Part shown: positions 23,758 to 33,875 of the stretch, piece after piece | How the letters are laid out: each line of letters starts with the position of its first letter | How positions within the stretch are numbered: the stretch's first letter is position 1 | Source of the DNA: Parvibaculum sp040882025 | Lineage (GTDB): Bacteria > Pseudomonadota > Alphaproteobacteria > Parvibaculales > Parvibaculaceae | Assembly (NCBI RefSeq): GCF_040882025.1 | Contig: NZ_JBBECC010000037.1 | Location: forward strand, 1 to 39,615 | Direction of reading: 5' to 3' | DNA length: 39,615 nucleotides | Made by a program: the position numbers and the translations under genes | The notes under the pieces: generated by a model | What the model was told of the DNA's origin: nothing | The model's database searches: none | The model's input: only the letters and a program-made list of their open reading frames with translations

Positions 23758-25076
23758 GCTACGAGTTGATCACGCTGCTGATGTTCTCGTCGCTGATGCT
23801 GCTGCTGCTTACCGGCCAGCGCGTCTTCGGCGCGATCGGTTTCGTCGCCGCCGCTGCCGCGCTGCTTCTCTGGGGCGACGGCGCCTCCGAAATGCCGTTC
23901 AACGCCAGCTTCATTGTCCTCAACTGGTACCCGCTGCTGACGCTGCCGCTCTTCATCTACATGGGCTACATGCTGTCGGAATCGGGCATCGCCAACGATC
24001 TCTACAAAGCGTTTCACGTCTGGATGGGCCCGCTCAGCGGCGGCCTCGCCATCGGCACCATCGGCCTGATGGTCGTGATCTCGGCGATGAACGGCCTCAG
24101 CGTCGCAGGCATGGCGATCGGCGCCAGCATCGCATTGCCGGAATTGCTGCGGCGCGGTTATGACAAGATCATGGTCACCGGTGTCATCCAGGCCGGCAGC
24201 TCGCTCGGCATCCTGATCCCGCCCAGCGTCGTTCTGGTGCTTTATGCGATGATCGCGCGCCAACCCGTGTTGCAGCTCTGGCTCGCGGGCGTCGTGCCCG
24301 GACTGATCATGGCGGCCTTCTTCGCTATCTACATCTACATCCGATGCCGCCGAAACCCTGCGCTCGCACCCACTCTGCCGCCTGAGGACCTTGATGTCGG
24401 TTTGAGGGAAAAGCTCCTGCTGCTGCGCGCAGGCATCGCGCCGCTGGCGATATTTTTTGCGATGATGGGTCTCTTCCTGATGGGCGTAACGAGCCTCGTC
24501 GAAAGCGCTGCGGTTGGAGCCGCCGCCGCAACTCTCACAGCCCTCGTCAAGCGCCGTCTCACCGGCCATGTGCTGGACGAGACGATGCGCAAGACGCTCA
24601 GCATCACCTGCATGTTCATGTGGATTATTCTCGCCGCCCTGTGCTTCGGCGCGGTCTATGACGGGCTCGGAGCCAAGCGTGCCATATCGGCGCTGTTTCT
24701 CGAGACATGGGATCTGACCCCGTGGGAAATCCTCATTATGATGATGGTTTCCTTCGTCATTCTCGGCATGTTCCTCGACGACACCGCGATGCTGGTCATC
24801 GTCGCGCCCCTTTATGTTCCGCTGGTCATCAGTCTCGGGTTCAACCCGATCTGGTTCGGCGTACTCTATGTGATGACCTGCCAAGTGGCCTACATTACCC
24901 CGCCTTTTGGCTATAATTTGTTCCTGATGAGGGCGATGGCGCCACCCGAGATAACGCTTGTCGACATCTACCGGTCAATCGTACCGTTTGTATTCATTAT
25001 GCTGATCACGATCGGTATCGTGATGGCATTTCCTCAGCTGGCCCTTTGGCTGCCTGATTTGTATGCCGGACGATGA
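23754..25076 (+). CDS. dctM: TRAP transporter large permease subunit (DctM)
   Basis: This 440-aa protein has the ten to twelve hydrophobic segments of DctM. Recognisable parts are LFIYMGYMLSESGIANDLY, the conserved SSLGILIPPSVVLVLY loop near residue 145-160, and the mirrored MFLDDTAMLVIVAPLYVP and TPPFGYNLFLMR segments in the second half. Its ATG overlaps the dctQ stop, so they are translationally coupled. It moves the substrate delivered by the periplasmic binding protein, driven by an ion gradient. A central stretch of about 25 residues (DVGLREKLLLLRAGI region) is the usual cytoplasmic linker. Length and motifs are normal. Confidence 0.93.
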   Translation: MSYELITLLMFSSLMLLLLTGQRVFGAIGFVAAAAALLLWGDGASEMPFNASFIVLNWYPLLTLPLFIYMGYMLSESGIANDLYKAFHVWMGPLSGGLAIGTIGLMVVISAMNGLSVAGMAIGASIALPELLRRGYDKIMVTGVIQAGSSLGILIPPSVVLVLYAMIARQPVLQLWLAGVVPGLIMAAFFAIYIYIRCRRNPALAPTLPPEDLDVGLREKLLLLRAGIAPLAIFFAMMGLFLMGVTSLVESAAVGAAAATLTALVKRRLTGHVLDETMRKTLSITCMFMWIILAALCFGAVYDGLGAKRAISALFLETWDLTPWEILIMMMVSFVILGMFLDDTAMLVIVAPLYVPLVISLGFNPIWFGVLYVMTCQVAYITPPFGYNLFLMRAMAPPEITLVDIYRSIVPFVFIMLITIGIVMAFPQLALWLPDLYAGR

Positions 25077-25087
25077 GTGGGACGTTC

Positions 25088-25117
25088 GACGCCGGATTTC
25101 AACGGTCATCCGGCGTC
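25088..25117 (+). promoter_or_regulatory. Stem-loop 1 in the dctM–dctP spacer
   Basis: GACGCCGGAT (25088-25097) and ATCCGGCGTC (25108-25117) form a perfect 10-bp stem with a ten-base loop, and flanking GTTC/GAAC can extend it. It starts 12 bases after dctM ends and has no T-run. It probably blocks 3' decay of the permease message or marks a processing point. Confidence 0.65.
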
Positions 25118-25173
25118 TGAACGAAAGAGATCGAAACAGGACCGTGGACGGACTTCTTCATTCGAGCGGATTG

Positions 25174-25195
25174 GCGCCCGATGTTCATCGGGCGC
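25174..25195 (+). promoter_or_regulatory. Stem-loop 2 in the dctM–dctP spacer
   Basis: GCGCCCGAT (25174-25182) and ATCGGGCGC (25187-25195) form a perfect 9-bp stem around GTTC. It lies 38 bases ahead of the dctP start and upstream of its AGGGAG ribosome site. A 5' hairpin like this can stabilise a processed monocistronic dctP message. Confidence 0.65.
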
Positions 25196-25232
25196 AACCC
25201 GGAACATTCCAGTGGATAGGGAGCCAATCGAG

Positions 25233-26300
25233 ATGAACGACCGCACGAAACTGAACAAACGCGACTTTCTGAAAAAGGCCGGTGTGGCGACGGTCGCCGC
25301 CGCCGGCGCGACGACACTGGCCGCGCCCTATGTGAAGGCGCAGAGCCCGATTAAATGGCGCATGCAGACTTATGCAGGTGCCTCGCTTGCCGAACACGTC
25401 ATCAAGCCATCGATCGACGAGTTCAACAAGGCCGCCAACGGCGAAATGGAAATCGAACTCTTCTACGCCGACCAACTGGTGCCGCAGGGCGAACTTTTCC
25501 GCGCCGTACAGAACGGCACGATCGACGCCGCGCAAAGCGACGACGACAGCATGGCCTCACCCGTGGACGTTTCGGTCTTCGGTGCCTACTTCCCCTTCGC
25601 CTCGCGCTACGGTCTCGACGTGCCGGTGCTGTGGGAGTGGTACGGCCTACGCGAGCTCTGGGAGGAAGCCTATGCCGAAGTGCCGGGTGTCACCTGGCTC
25701 AGCGCCGGCGCATGGGACCCGTGCAACTTCGTCACCAACAAGCCGATCCGTTCGCTCGAAGACCTGAAAGGCCTGCGCGTCTTCACCTTCCCGACGGGCG
25801 GCACGTTCCTGCAGCGTTTCGGCGTCGTGCCGGTGACGCTGCCGTGGGAAGACATCGAAGTGGCGATCCAGACCGGCGAACTCGACGGCGTCGCCTGGTG
25901 TGGTGCCACCGAGACCTACACGGTCGGTTGGGCCGACATCACGAAATACTATCTCACCAACAACATTTCCGGTGCCTGGGCGGGGTCCTACATCGCCAAC
26001 ACCGAGAAATGGGAAGCGCTGCCTGAGCATCTGAAAACGCTCTTCAAGCTTTCCATGGACAGCTCTCACTATTATCGTCAGCACTGGTACTGGTGGGGCG
26101 AGGCGCATTATCGCACGACCGGCGGCAAGCTCGAACTGACGACCATACCCGAAGCGGAGTGGAAAACGGTCGAAGACGAGGCGCTGAAGTTCTGGGACGA
26201 GATTGCCCAGAAGAGTCCGCGCAACGCCAAGATCGTCCAGATTCTGAAGAACTACGCTGACACGATGCGCAAGGCCGGTGCGCCCTATCGCTACGGCTAG
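25233..26300 (+). CDS. dctP: TRAP transporter periplasmic substrate-binding protein (DctP/TakP type)
   Basis: This 355-aa protein starts at ATG 25233 after ATAGGGAG; the longer frame to 25077 has no export signal. The leader NKRDFLKKAGVATVAAAGATTLAAPYVKAQ resembles a Tat leader with KR instead of RR and a cleavage site after VKA. The body has DctP features, including ELFYADQLVPQGELFRAVQNG and later EDLKGLRVFTFP, where a conserved Arg normally clamps the substrate carboxylate. The TakP-like wording suggests a 2-oxo or aromatic acid ligand, but that is a guess. The closely neighbouring ketone pathway makes a ketone-derived acid attractive. The gene ends just before a strong terminator. Confidence 0.92.
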   Translation: MNDRTKLNKRDFLKKAGVATVAAAGATTLAAPYVKAQSPIKWRMQTYAGASLAEHVIKPSIDEFNKAANGEMEIELFYADQLVPQGELFRAVQNGTIDAAQSDDDSMASPVDVSVFGAYFPFASRYGLDVPVLWEWYGLRELWEEAYAEVPGVTWLSAGAWDPCNFVTNKPIRSLEDLKGLRVFTFPTGGTFLQRFGVVPVTLPWEDIEVAIQTGELDGVAWCGATETYTVGWADITKYYLTNNISGAWAGSYIANTEKWEALPEHLKTLFKLSMDSSHYYRQHWYWWGEAHYRTTGGKLELTTIPEAEWKTVEDEALKFWDEIAQKSPRNAKIVQILKNYADTMRKAGAPYRYG

Positions 26301-26321
26301 CCTTGGTTCGACGGTTGGAAC

Positions 26322-26371
26322 GCGGGCTCCATCAGACGGTATATCGCCCTGAAGATGGAGCCCGCTTTTTT
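26322..26371 (+). terminator. Intrinsic terminator of the TRAP operon
   Basis: GCGGGCTCCATC (26322-26333) pairs perfectly over 12 bp with GATGGAGCCCGC (26354-26365) around a 20-base loop, followed directly by six T (26366-26371). It lies 21 bases after the dctP stop. Confidence 0.93.
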
Positions 26372-26403
26372 CCGGCGCCCCGTGTGAAACGGAAACGCTT
26401 GCG

Positions 26404-26895
26404 ATGAAGGCGAGAACGAGGCGCGTACTTGCACATTTCCTCGTAGCGGCTCTCTTCTGCTCGATCGCCGCGTGTGACGACTATCCCAAGGATCCTGAAG
26501 GTACATTCGACCGCGTTCGCGGCGGCACGCTTCGCGCCGGCCTCATGGAAAACCCTCCATGGGCCATGCGCGAGGAGGGAAGGCCTTCCGGCATTGAGGT
26601 TCGCCTTGTCGAGGACTTGGCCGCATCGCTCAATGCGCATGTGGAATGGGCGGATGGTACGGGTTCGCAGGCGCTTCATGCGCTGAAGGAACACAGGCTC
26701 GACCTGGTTGTGGGGGGGCTTCTTGAGACCGATCCGTGGGTCGCGAAAGTCGGATTCACGCGGCCTTATGTCCCGGACAAAAAACATGTGGTGGCGGTGC
26801 CTGGCGGCGAGAACGCCTGGCTCATAGCTGTCGACCGCTTCATGGCGCAGCATGGTCCCAGAGTGGTGGCGGAATTCCAGGAGGCCGCCAAATGA
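26404..26895 (+). CDS. Short family 3 solute-binding lipoprotein, single-lobe form
   Basis: This 163-aa protein has a lipoprotein signal ending in SIAAC (Cys24). It then matches the first half of family 3 binding proteins: GGTLRAGLMENPPWAMREEGR, GIEVRLVEDLAASLNAHVEW, a LDLVVGGLLET stretch and FTRPYV. Full family members have about 220 residues after the signal and two lobes. Here the second lobe appears replaced by about 12 residues (PDKKHVVAVPGG) before the usual C-terminal helix (AWLIAVDRFMAQHG). I see no frameshift: the frame is clean and overlaps the next gene by four bases. It may be a sensor or partner of the coupled cation transporter and no longer a classic binding protein. Confidence 0.8.
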   Translation: MKARTRRVLAHFLVAALFCSIAACDDYPKDPEGTFDRVRGGTLRAGLMENPPWAMREEGRPSGIEVRLVEDLAASLNAHVEWADGTGSQALHALKEHRLDLVVGGLLETDPWVAKVGFTRPYVPDKKHVVAVPGGENAWLIAVDRFMAQHGPRVVAEFQEAAK

Positions 26896-27839
26896 GAGTT
26901 CGCGCGCCTTTCGTCTGGCCCGAAGACAAGGCGAAGCTCCGCCGTCGCGCGATCGTGCTTGAGTGGGCAACGCTCGGCTCGATGGGAACGGCCGTCATTG
27001 TTCTCTATTTCGTCCTCGGCAATTCACAGGCAATGCGCACGGCATGGATCGAGGATGTGCTGAGCCTGATCCCGGCAACAGCTTATCTCGTCGCCTCCGC
27101 CGTCGAACAGCGCAAGCCGACGACGCGCTTCCCGCTCGGCTACTATCGTGCGGTTTCAATCGCTCATCTTGTCGGCGCAACCGCCATTCTGGTGGTTGGC
27201 TGTTATGTACTCGTCGAAAGCGCGGCAAAGCTCGTTGAGCAAGAACACCCGACCATTGGCCTGATGTCGGTCTTCGGCTGTGAAGTGTGGGGCGGCTGGC
27301 TGATGATGGCCGCGTTGTTCTACAGCACGGTGCCGCCGGTCATACTCGGCCGCCTGAAAATGCCGATCGCGCGCGAGATACACGACAAGCCGCTTCTTGC
27401 CGATGCCGCGATCCAGAAGGCGGACTGGATGACGGGAACAGGCGCCATCGTCGGCATTGCGGGTGTCGGCTTCGGCTTCTGGTGGGCGGACGCCGTGGCA
27501 GCGCTTTTCATATCGGTCGACATCGTGCGAGATGGTGTCCGCCACAGTATGCGGGCGATGGGCGACCTTGCCGACAGGATTCCACACACGGTTCGCGGTG
27601 ACGCGGTGCATCCGGCAATTCGCGTCGCGCGCGATGCCGCGGCCGGCGTCGACGGCGTCGCAAGAGCGGATGTGAAGCTGCGCGAGGAAGGACATTTGCT
27701 GACCGGCATCGTCTATGTCGAGCTTCGAAGTGATGCCGCCGTGGTCGATTGTGTGGACCGGGTGCGCAAGGCCGTGGAGGACAGCGACTGGCGGCTCTAC
27801 GACATCTCGGTGATGCCGGTCCGGCCGGGCACGATCTGA
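26892..27839 (+). CDS. Cation diffusion facilitator (CDF) family transporter
   Basis: The 315-aa form from ATG 26892 overlaps the preceding stop as ATGA; a longer frame from 26736 runs inside the lipoprotein gene. About five to six hydrophobic segments are visible (AIVLEWATLGSMGTAVIVLYF; WIEDVLSLIPATAYLVAS; VSIAHLVGATAILVVGCYVLV; VWGGWLMMAALFYSTVP; MTGTGAIVGIAGVGFGFWWADAVAALFIS). Acidic residues at CDF metal-site positions are IEDV in helix 2 and KADW…WWAD in helix 5; the usual HxxxD is not intact, so the metal preference is unclear. A ~90-residue cytoplasmic C-terminal domain follows. It probably exports a divalent cation to the periplasm. Coupling to a lipoprotein is unusual for the family. 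Confidence 0.82.
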   Translation: MRVRAPFVWPEDKAKLRRRAIVLEWATLGSMGTAVIVLYFVLGNSQAMRTAWIEDVLSLIPATAYLVASAVEQRKPTTRFPLGYYRAVSIAHLVGATAILVVGCYVLVESAAKLVEQEHPTIGLMSVFGCEVWGGWLMMAALFYSTVPPVILGRLKMPIAREIHDKPLLADAAIQKADWMTGTGAIVGIAGVGFGFWWADAVAALFISVDIVRDGVRHSMRAMGDLADRIPHTVRGDAVHPAIRVARDAAAGVDGVARADVKLREEGHLLTGIVYVELRSDAAVVDCVDRVRKAVEDSDWRLYDISVMPVRPGTI

Positions 27840-27887
27840 TTTCCGTCGGGTCAGCGGTGACAGGCCGCCTGCCTGCGATCGCGGGCT

Positions 27888-27915
27888 TTGACAGATAGTA
27901 AATGCGTATTATCGT
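27888..27915 (+). promoter_or_regulatory. Possible sigma-70-like promoter for the monooxygenase gene
   Basis: A perfect TTGACA (27888-27893) is followed after 16 bases by TATCGT (27910-27915), which keeps three or four of the six -10 bases. It lies in an AT-richer patch between the CDF gene and the monooxygenase start at 27996. The -35 is good, the -10 is weak. Confidence 0.4.
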
Positions 27916-27995
27916 TTGGCCGGCGCGGCGCGCGATTTGGCATGCGGCGCCTGCTCGCGAGCAGGCGATTCAAAGGGACACCAGAGGAGGGTCGG

Positions 27996-29804
<1,809 letters not shown>

Positions 29805-29843
29805 GACGAGACGCACACGTGAACTGGAGGTCAGCTGACTGGC

Positions 29844-29917
29844 TGGCTGGGGGACTAGGATTCGAACCTAGATAGGCAGAGTCAGAGTCTGCAGTCCTAC
29901 CGTTAGACGATCCCCCA
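29844..29917 (-). tRNA. tRNA-Gln (anticodon CTG)
   Basis: The minus strand folds into a complete cloverleaf of 74 nt. The acceptor stem TGGGGGA/TCCCCCA has discriminator G and an encoded CCA (TGG at 29844-29846). The anticodon stem is GCAGA/TCTGC with loop CTCTGAC, giving anticodon CTG. The T-arm is CTAGG TTCGAAT CCTAG. It lies between the monooxygenase gene and ppx/gppA, a spacer of 368 bases in which I see nothing else. Confidence 0.96.
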
Positions 29918-30172
29918 AAGCACCGAGCGAAGCCCTGATTTCCGCCATTTCCAGCGAAGAATCGAGAGCGGCATGCGCCTTGGCTGCGCGCGCGAAACCT
30001 AGTCGGCGGACCTTCATCCGTCAACACTCTGACGCCGCCTGCATGGCCGCTGTCCATGCGCTTTACCGTGTGGCTCAGCCTGCTACACTGAATTTAACTG
30101 AAAGAACAGGGAATCCGGTCGGAAGCGCGGTGCGCGCAAGCGAGACCTCGCCGCTTCCCGGGTCTGAAAACC

Positions 30173-31522
30173 GTGTGCCCAGAAGCTGACGGCGGTTCCG
30201 GCGGCCTCGATTTGGCCGTCGCCGTTGAAAAGGGCCTGTCCGCGCCGCGCCAGCCCTCCGGGGAGGGTGCTGCCGAGGTCGCCAATCCAGTCACCGACGC
30301 GCCGGAGACAAAGCAGGGGCATGTCGCCAGCGATCCGCGACATGGCGGCGGTGAAACGGTGCCAAAGCGCCGCCGCCGCCGTGGGCGTCGCGCCAGGCGC
30401 CAGGAGGAGGACGCCGGGCAGCCGAAGCAATCTGCGATCGCTCATCCACGCAAATCGTCCGCCGGTCGATCGGCGGCCGATGCGCTCTATGCGGCGCTCG
30501 ACCTCGGCACCAACAATTGCCGGCTATTGATCGCGCGCCGGAGCGCCGAAGGTTTCAAGGTCGTCGACGCCTACTCGCGCATTGTGCGGCTGGGCGAGGG
30601 CCTTGCCCGCACGGGCGCCTTGAGCGACGCCGCAATGACGCGCGCGATAGAAGCGCTGAAAATATGTGCTGACAAGATGGCGCGGCGCGGGGTTACACGT
30701 ACCTGGACGATTGCCACGGCCGCCTGCCGCACGGCATCGAACAGCGACGCTTTCATCGAGCGCGTAAAACGAGAAACCGGCCTTTCGCTCGAGATCGTCT
30801 CGACCGAAGACGAAGCGCGCCTGGCGGTTGCCGGTTGCGCGCCGCTGCTCGACCCTCGTTGTTCATCGGCACTGGTCTTCGACATCGGTGGCGGTTCGAC
30901 GGAATTGATCTGGTTACGGATGCAGGATGGAGAAACGAGAAGCCGGCCTGTGATCGGAGACTGGATTTCGTTGCCCTGCGGTGTGGTCACATTGGCCGAG
31001 CATCATGGCGGTGTCGATGTGCCGGTCGATCTTTACGAACGCATGGTTGCCGAGGTCGGCGAACGGCTCGCCCCCTTCCTGATGCGGGTTCGCGGCATGG
31101 ATGCAGGGCAAGGCGGTTTTCATCTCCTTGGTACTTCCGGTACCGTCACCACCATCGCCGGCGTTCATCTCGGCCTTGAGCGCTACGACCGAACGCGTGT
31201 GGACGGCATCTGGATTTCACCCGCCGACGTTCACCGGGTCACGCAATCGCTCCTTGGCATGAGTTACGGCGAACGCGCAGCGCATCCTTGCGTGGGCGGC
31301 GAACGGGCTGATCTTGTACTCGCGGGTTGCGCTATTTTCGAAGCGATCGCCCGCGCATGGCCTGCCGAACGGTTGCGCGTGGCCGATCGCGGCCTGCGTG
31401 AGGGCATATTGATGTCGTTGATCGAGAGCGATGCGCGTCGCGGACGCCGCCGTCGCCGCAGGCGCCGCCGCAATGCCAAACGGGCGAACGACATGGCGGC
31501 GCAGTCTGCAGAGGTGGAGTAA
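30173..31522 (+). CDS. Ppx/GppA phosphatase with Arg-rich tails
   Basis: This protein of up to 449 aa cleaves polyphosphate or pppGpp in the family. The core from about residue 105 shows DLGTNNCRLLIA (phosphate 1 loop), the catalytic Glu region STEDEARLA, VFDIGGGSTEL (phosphate 2) and GTSGTVTTIAGV. It lacks the C-terminal HD domain of E. coli Ppx, as usual in alphaproteobacteria. Two features stand out: an N-terminal disordered region of about 100 residues with a polyarginine run (KRRRRRGRRARRQ) and a C-terminal GRRRRRRRRRN tail. The start at GTG 30173 has no strong ribosome site, and a later one such as GTG near residue 63 is possible. It precedes rlmE by one base, so they are probably cotranscribed. 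Confidence 0.85.
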   Translation: MCPEADGGSGGLDLAVAVEKGLSAPRQPSGEGAAEVANPVTDAPETKQGHVASDPRHGGGETVPKRRRRRGRRARRQEEDAGQPKQSAIAHPRKSSAGRSAADALYAALDLGTNNCRLLIARRSAEGFKVVDAYSRIVRLGEGLARTGALSDAAMTRAIEALKICADKMARRGVTRTWTIATAACRTASNSDAFIERVKRETGLSLEIVSTEDEARLAVAGCAPLLDPRCSSALVFDIGGGSTELIWLRMQDGETRSRPVIGDWISLPCGVVTLAEHHGGVDVPVDLYERMVAEVGERLAPFLMRVRGMDAGQGGFHLLGTSGTVTTIAGVHLGLERYDRTRVDGIWISPADVHRVTQSLLGMSYGERAAHPCVGGERADLVLAGCAIFEAIARAWPAERLRVADRGLREGILMSLIESDARRGRRRRRRRRRNAKRANDMAAQSAEVE

Positions 31523-31523
31523 T

Positions 31524-32282
31524 ATGGTCGACGGAAGCAAGAGTGGCGGTGGCAAGGGCGGAAAGAGCGTCGGCAGCGGTGCGCGCGCGCTCAAGGTGCG
31601 CGTCAAGACCGCGCGCAAGCGCAGCAATTCGTCGACGCGCTGGCTGCAGCGGCAATTGAACGATCCCTACGTCCATGCGGCGAAGCGCGAGGGCTATCGT
31701 TCGCGCGCCGCCTTCAAGCTGGCGGAGATCGACGACAAGTACCGCTTTCTGAAGCCGGGCGGCCATGTGGTCGATCTCGGTTGCGCGCCTGGCGGCTGGA
31801 GCCAGGTCGCCGTTGCTCGCGTCAACGCGCAAGGCATGGCCGGCAACAAGCAGGGCCGCGTCATCGGCCTCGACTACCTCGAAATGGATCCCGTGCCGGG
31901 CGCCACCATCCTCCGGCTCGACTTCCTCGACGAAGGCGCTGACGCCCGCGTGAAGGAACTGCTGGCGGGCGAGGCCGATGTCGTGCTGTCCGATATGGCC
32001 GCGCCGACGACCGGCCACAAACAGACCGACCACATGCGCATCATGTCGCTCTGCGAGATCGCCGCCCAATTCGCGGTCGAGGTGCTGGCGCCTGGCGGAA
32101 CCTTCCTTGCCAAGGTGCTGCGCGGCGGCACCGAAAACGAACTTCTGACCCTCCTGAAGCGCCATTTCCAGACCGTCCGCCATGTGAAACCCAAGGCGAG
32201 CCGCGCTGATTCGGCCGAGATGTATGTGCTGGCCCAAGGCTTTAAGGGGCGTTCCGCAAGCGATTCGGTAGACCTCGAATAA
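31524..32282 (+). CDS. rlmE: 23S rRNA (uridine-2552) 2'-O-methyltransferase RlmE/FtsJ
   Basis: This 252-aa protein starts at ATG 31524, right after the ppx stop, with GGTGGAG as ribosome site inside that gene. It has the FtsJ fold: SRAAFKLAEID with the catalytic Lys, the SAM-binding motif VDLGCAPGGWSQV, the catalytic Asp in LSDMAAPTTGH, the second Lys in FLAKVLRGG, and the Glu in SAEMYVLA. The K-D-K-E tetrad is therefore complete. A ~40-residue N-terminal tail rich in Gly, Ser and Lys is longer than in E. coli but common in alphaproteobacteria. It methylates the ribosomal A-loop and aids 50S assembly. Confidence 0.96.
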   Translation: MVDGSKSGGGKGGKSVGSGARALKVRVKTARKRSNSSTRWLQRQLNDPYVHAAKREGYRSRAAFKLAEIDDKYRFLKPGGHVVDLGCAPGGWSQVAVARVNAQGMAGNKQGRVIGLDYLEMDPVPGATILRLDFLDEGADARVKELLAGEADVVLSDMAAPTTGHKQTDHMRIMSLCEIAAQFAVEVLAPGGTFLAKVLRGGTENELLTLLKRHFQTVRHVKPKASRADSAEMYVLAQGFKGRSASDSVDLE

Positions 32283-32353
32283 CGCCCCAAAACTGCCTTT
32301 CCATTCCCCGATATAGATGTTAAAAGCCAGCGCCAACACACGATAGGGTGTGT

Positions 32354-32366
32354 CCCCGCATCGGGG
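32354..32366 (+). promoter_or_regulatory. Small hairpin in the guaB leader
   Basis: CCCCG (32354-32358) and CGGGG (32362-32366) pair around CAT, just ahead of the AAAGG ribosome site. A weaker ACACA/TGTGT pairing lies immediately 5'. It might affect guaB translation. I do not recognise a known riboswitch in the 104-base spacer. Confidence 0.35.
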
Positions 32367-32386
32367 CCAAGGTAAAGGTTGGCAGT

Positions 32387-33847
32387 ATGATCCGTGAAGC
32401 GCTGACGTTCGACGACGTTCTCCTGCTCCCTGCCGCTTCCACGGTTCTCCCAAGTCAGGCCAATACGAAAACGCGACTGACGCGGTCGATTGCGCTCGGC
32501 ATCCCCATCGTCTCCGCCGCCATGGACACCGTCACGGAGGCGCGCCTCGCTATCGCTTTAGCGCAGGCCGGCGGCATTGGTGTGCTTCATCGAAACATGG
32601 ACCCCGACGCACAGGCCGAGCACGTGCGCCAGGTCAAGAAGTTCGAAAGCGGTATGGTCGTGAACCCGGTCACCATCGGTCCGGACGCGACGCTGGCCGA
32701 TGCCTTCGCGCTGATGAAGCATCATGGCATCACGGGCATCCCTGTGGTCGAGGAATCGGGCAAGCTCGCCGGCATTCTCACCAACCGCGATGTGCGTTTC
32801 GCCACCAATCTGGCCGAGCCCGTGCGCAACCTGATGACCAAGGAGAGCCTCGTCACGGTGACGGACGGCGTCAGCCAGGAAGATGCCAAGCGCTTGCTGC
32901 ACAAGCATCGCATCGAAAAGCTTCTTGTCGTCGATGAGGCTTATCGCTGCATTGGCCTCATCACCGTCAATGACATCGAGAAGGCGCAGCTTCACCCCAA
33001 TGCAGCCAAGGACGAGCAGGGTCGTCTCCGTGTCGCGGCCGCAACGACTGTCGGCGACGAGGGTTTCGCCCGCTCCGAAGCGTTGATGGCCGCTGGTGCC
33101 GACGTCATCGTCGTCGACACGGCGCACGGACATTCCGCGCGTGTCTCGGAAGCCGTCGAGCGCATCAAGAAGATTTCCAACGCGACGCAGGTGATCGCCG
33201 GCAATGTCGCCACCGCCGATGCGGCGCGCGCGCTGATCGATGCCGGCGCAGACGCCGTGAAGGTGGGCATCGGCCCCGGCTCCATCTGCACCACGCGCAT
33301 CGTGGCCGGCGTCGGTGTTCCGCAGCTGACGGCCATCATGGATGTGGCCGAAGCGGCGCAGAAGACCAACACGCCCGTCATCGCCGACGGCGGTATCAAG
33401 TTCTCCGGCGATCTGGCGAAGGCGATAGCGGCTGGTGCCGATTGCGCGATGCTCGGTTCTCTCTTTGCCGGCACCGAGGAAAGCCCCGGCGAGGTCTTCC
33501 TGTTCCAGGGCCGGTCCTACAAGTCATATCGCGGTATGGGCTCCGTCGGTGCCATGGCGGTCGGCTCGGCCGATCGCTACTTCCAGCAAGATGTGAAGGA
33601 TTCGCTGAAACTTGTGCCGGAAGGCATCGAAGGCCAGGTGCCCTACAAGGGCCCGGTAGGTGGCATCATCCACCAGCTTGTCGGCGGCTTGCGCGCGGCG
33701 ATGGGCTACACCGGCAACGCCACCATCGCCGATTTCCAGAAGAATGCCGAGTTCGTCCGCATCTCTTCGGCAAGCCTGCGCGAAAGCCATGTCCACGACG
33801 TAACCATCACGCGCGAGGCGCCCAACTATCCGGGCGGCATCAGCTGA
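32387..33847 (+). CDS. guaB: Inosine-5'-monophosphate dehydrogenase
   Basis: This 486-aa enzyme oxidises IMP to XMP with NAD+, the first committed step of GMP synthesis. ATG 32387 follows AAAGG and gives the classical N-terminus MIREALTFDDVLLLPA; the frame start at 32348 would add 13 atypical residues. The catalytic loop GIGPGSICTTRI puts the active Cys at residue 301. Two CBS domains are inserted at about residues 95-205 (ITGIPVVEESGKLAGILTNRD and EKLLVVDEAYRCIGLITVND). The flap YRGMGSVGAM and the C-terminal EAPNYPGG are normal. It begins a row guaB–rsmB–TPR–guaA with short gaps. Confidence 0.97.
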   Translation: MIREALTFDDVLLLPAASTVLPSQANTKTRLTRSIALGIPIVSAAMDTVTEARLAIALAQAGGIGVLHRNMDPDAQAEHVRQVKKFESGMVVNPVTIGPDATLADAFALMKHHGITGIPVVEESGKLAGILTNRDVRFATNLAEPVRNLMTKESLVTVTDGVSQEDAKRLLHKHRIEKLLVVDEAYRCIGLITVNDIEKAQLHPNAAKDEQGRLRVAAATTVGDEGFARSEALMAAGADVIVVDTAHGHSARVSEAVERIKKISNATQVIAGNVATADAARALIDAGADAVKVGIGPGSICTTRIVAGVGVPQLTAIMDVAEAAQKTNTPVIADGGIKFSGDLAKAIAAGADCAMLGSLFAGTEESPGEVFLFQGRSYKSYRGMGSVGAMAVGSADRYFQQDVKDSLKLVPEGIEGQVPYKGPVGGIIHQLVGGLRAAMGYTGNATIADFQKNAEFVRISSASLRESHVHDVTITREAPNYPGGIS

Positions 33848-33875
33848 TCGCGCGCAGCGACACCGGGAACCCGAA

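Noticed and set aside
26404..26895. Frameshifted pseudogene of a family 3 binding protein
   Set aside because: No remaining lobe-two sequence is seen in other frames, the ending helix is present, and the stop overlaps the next start as in a working operon.
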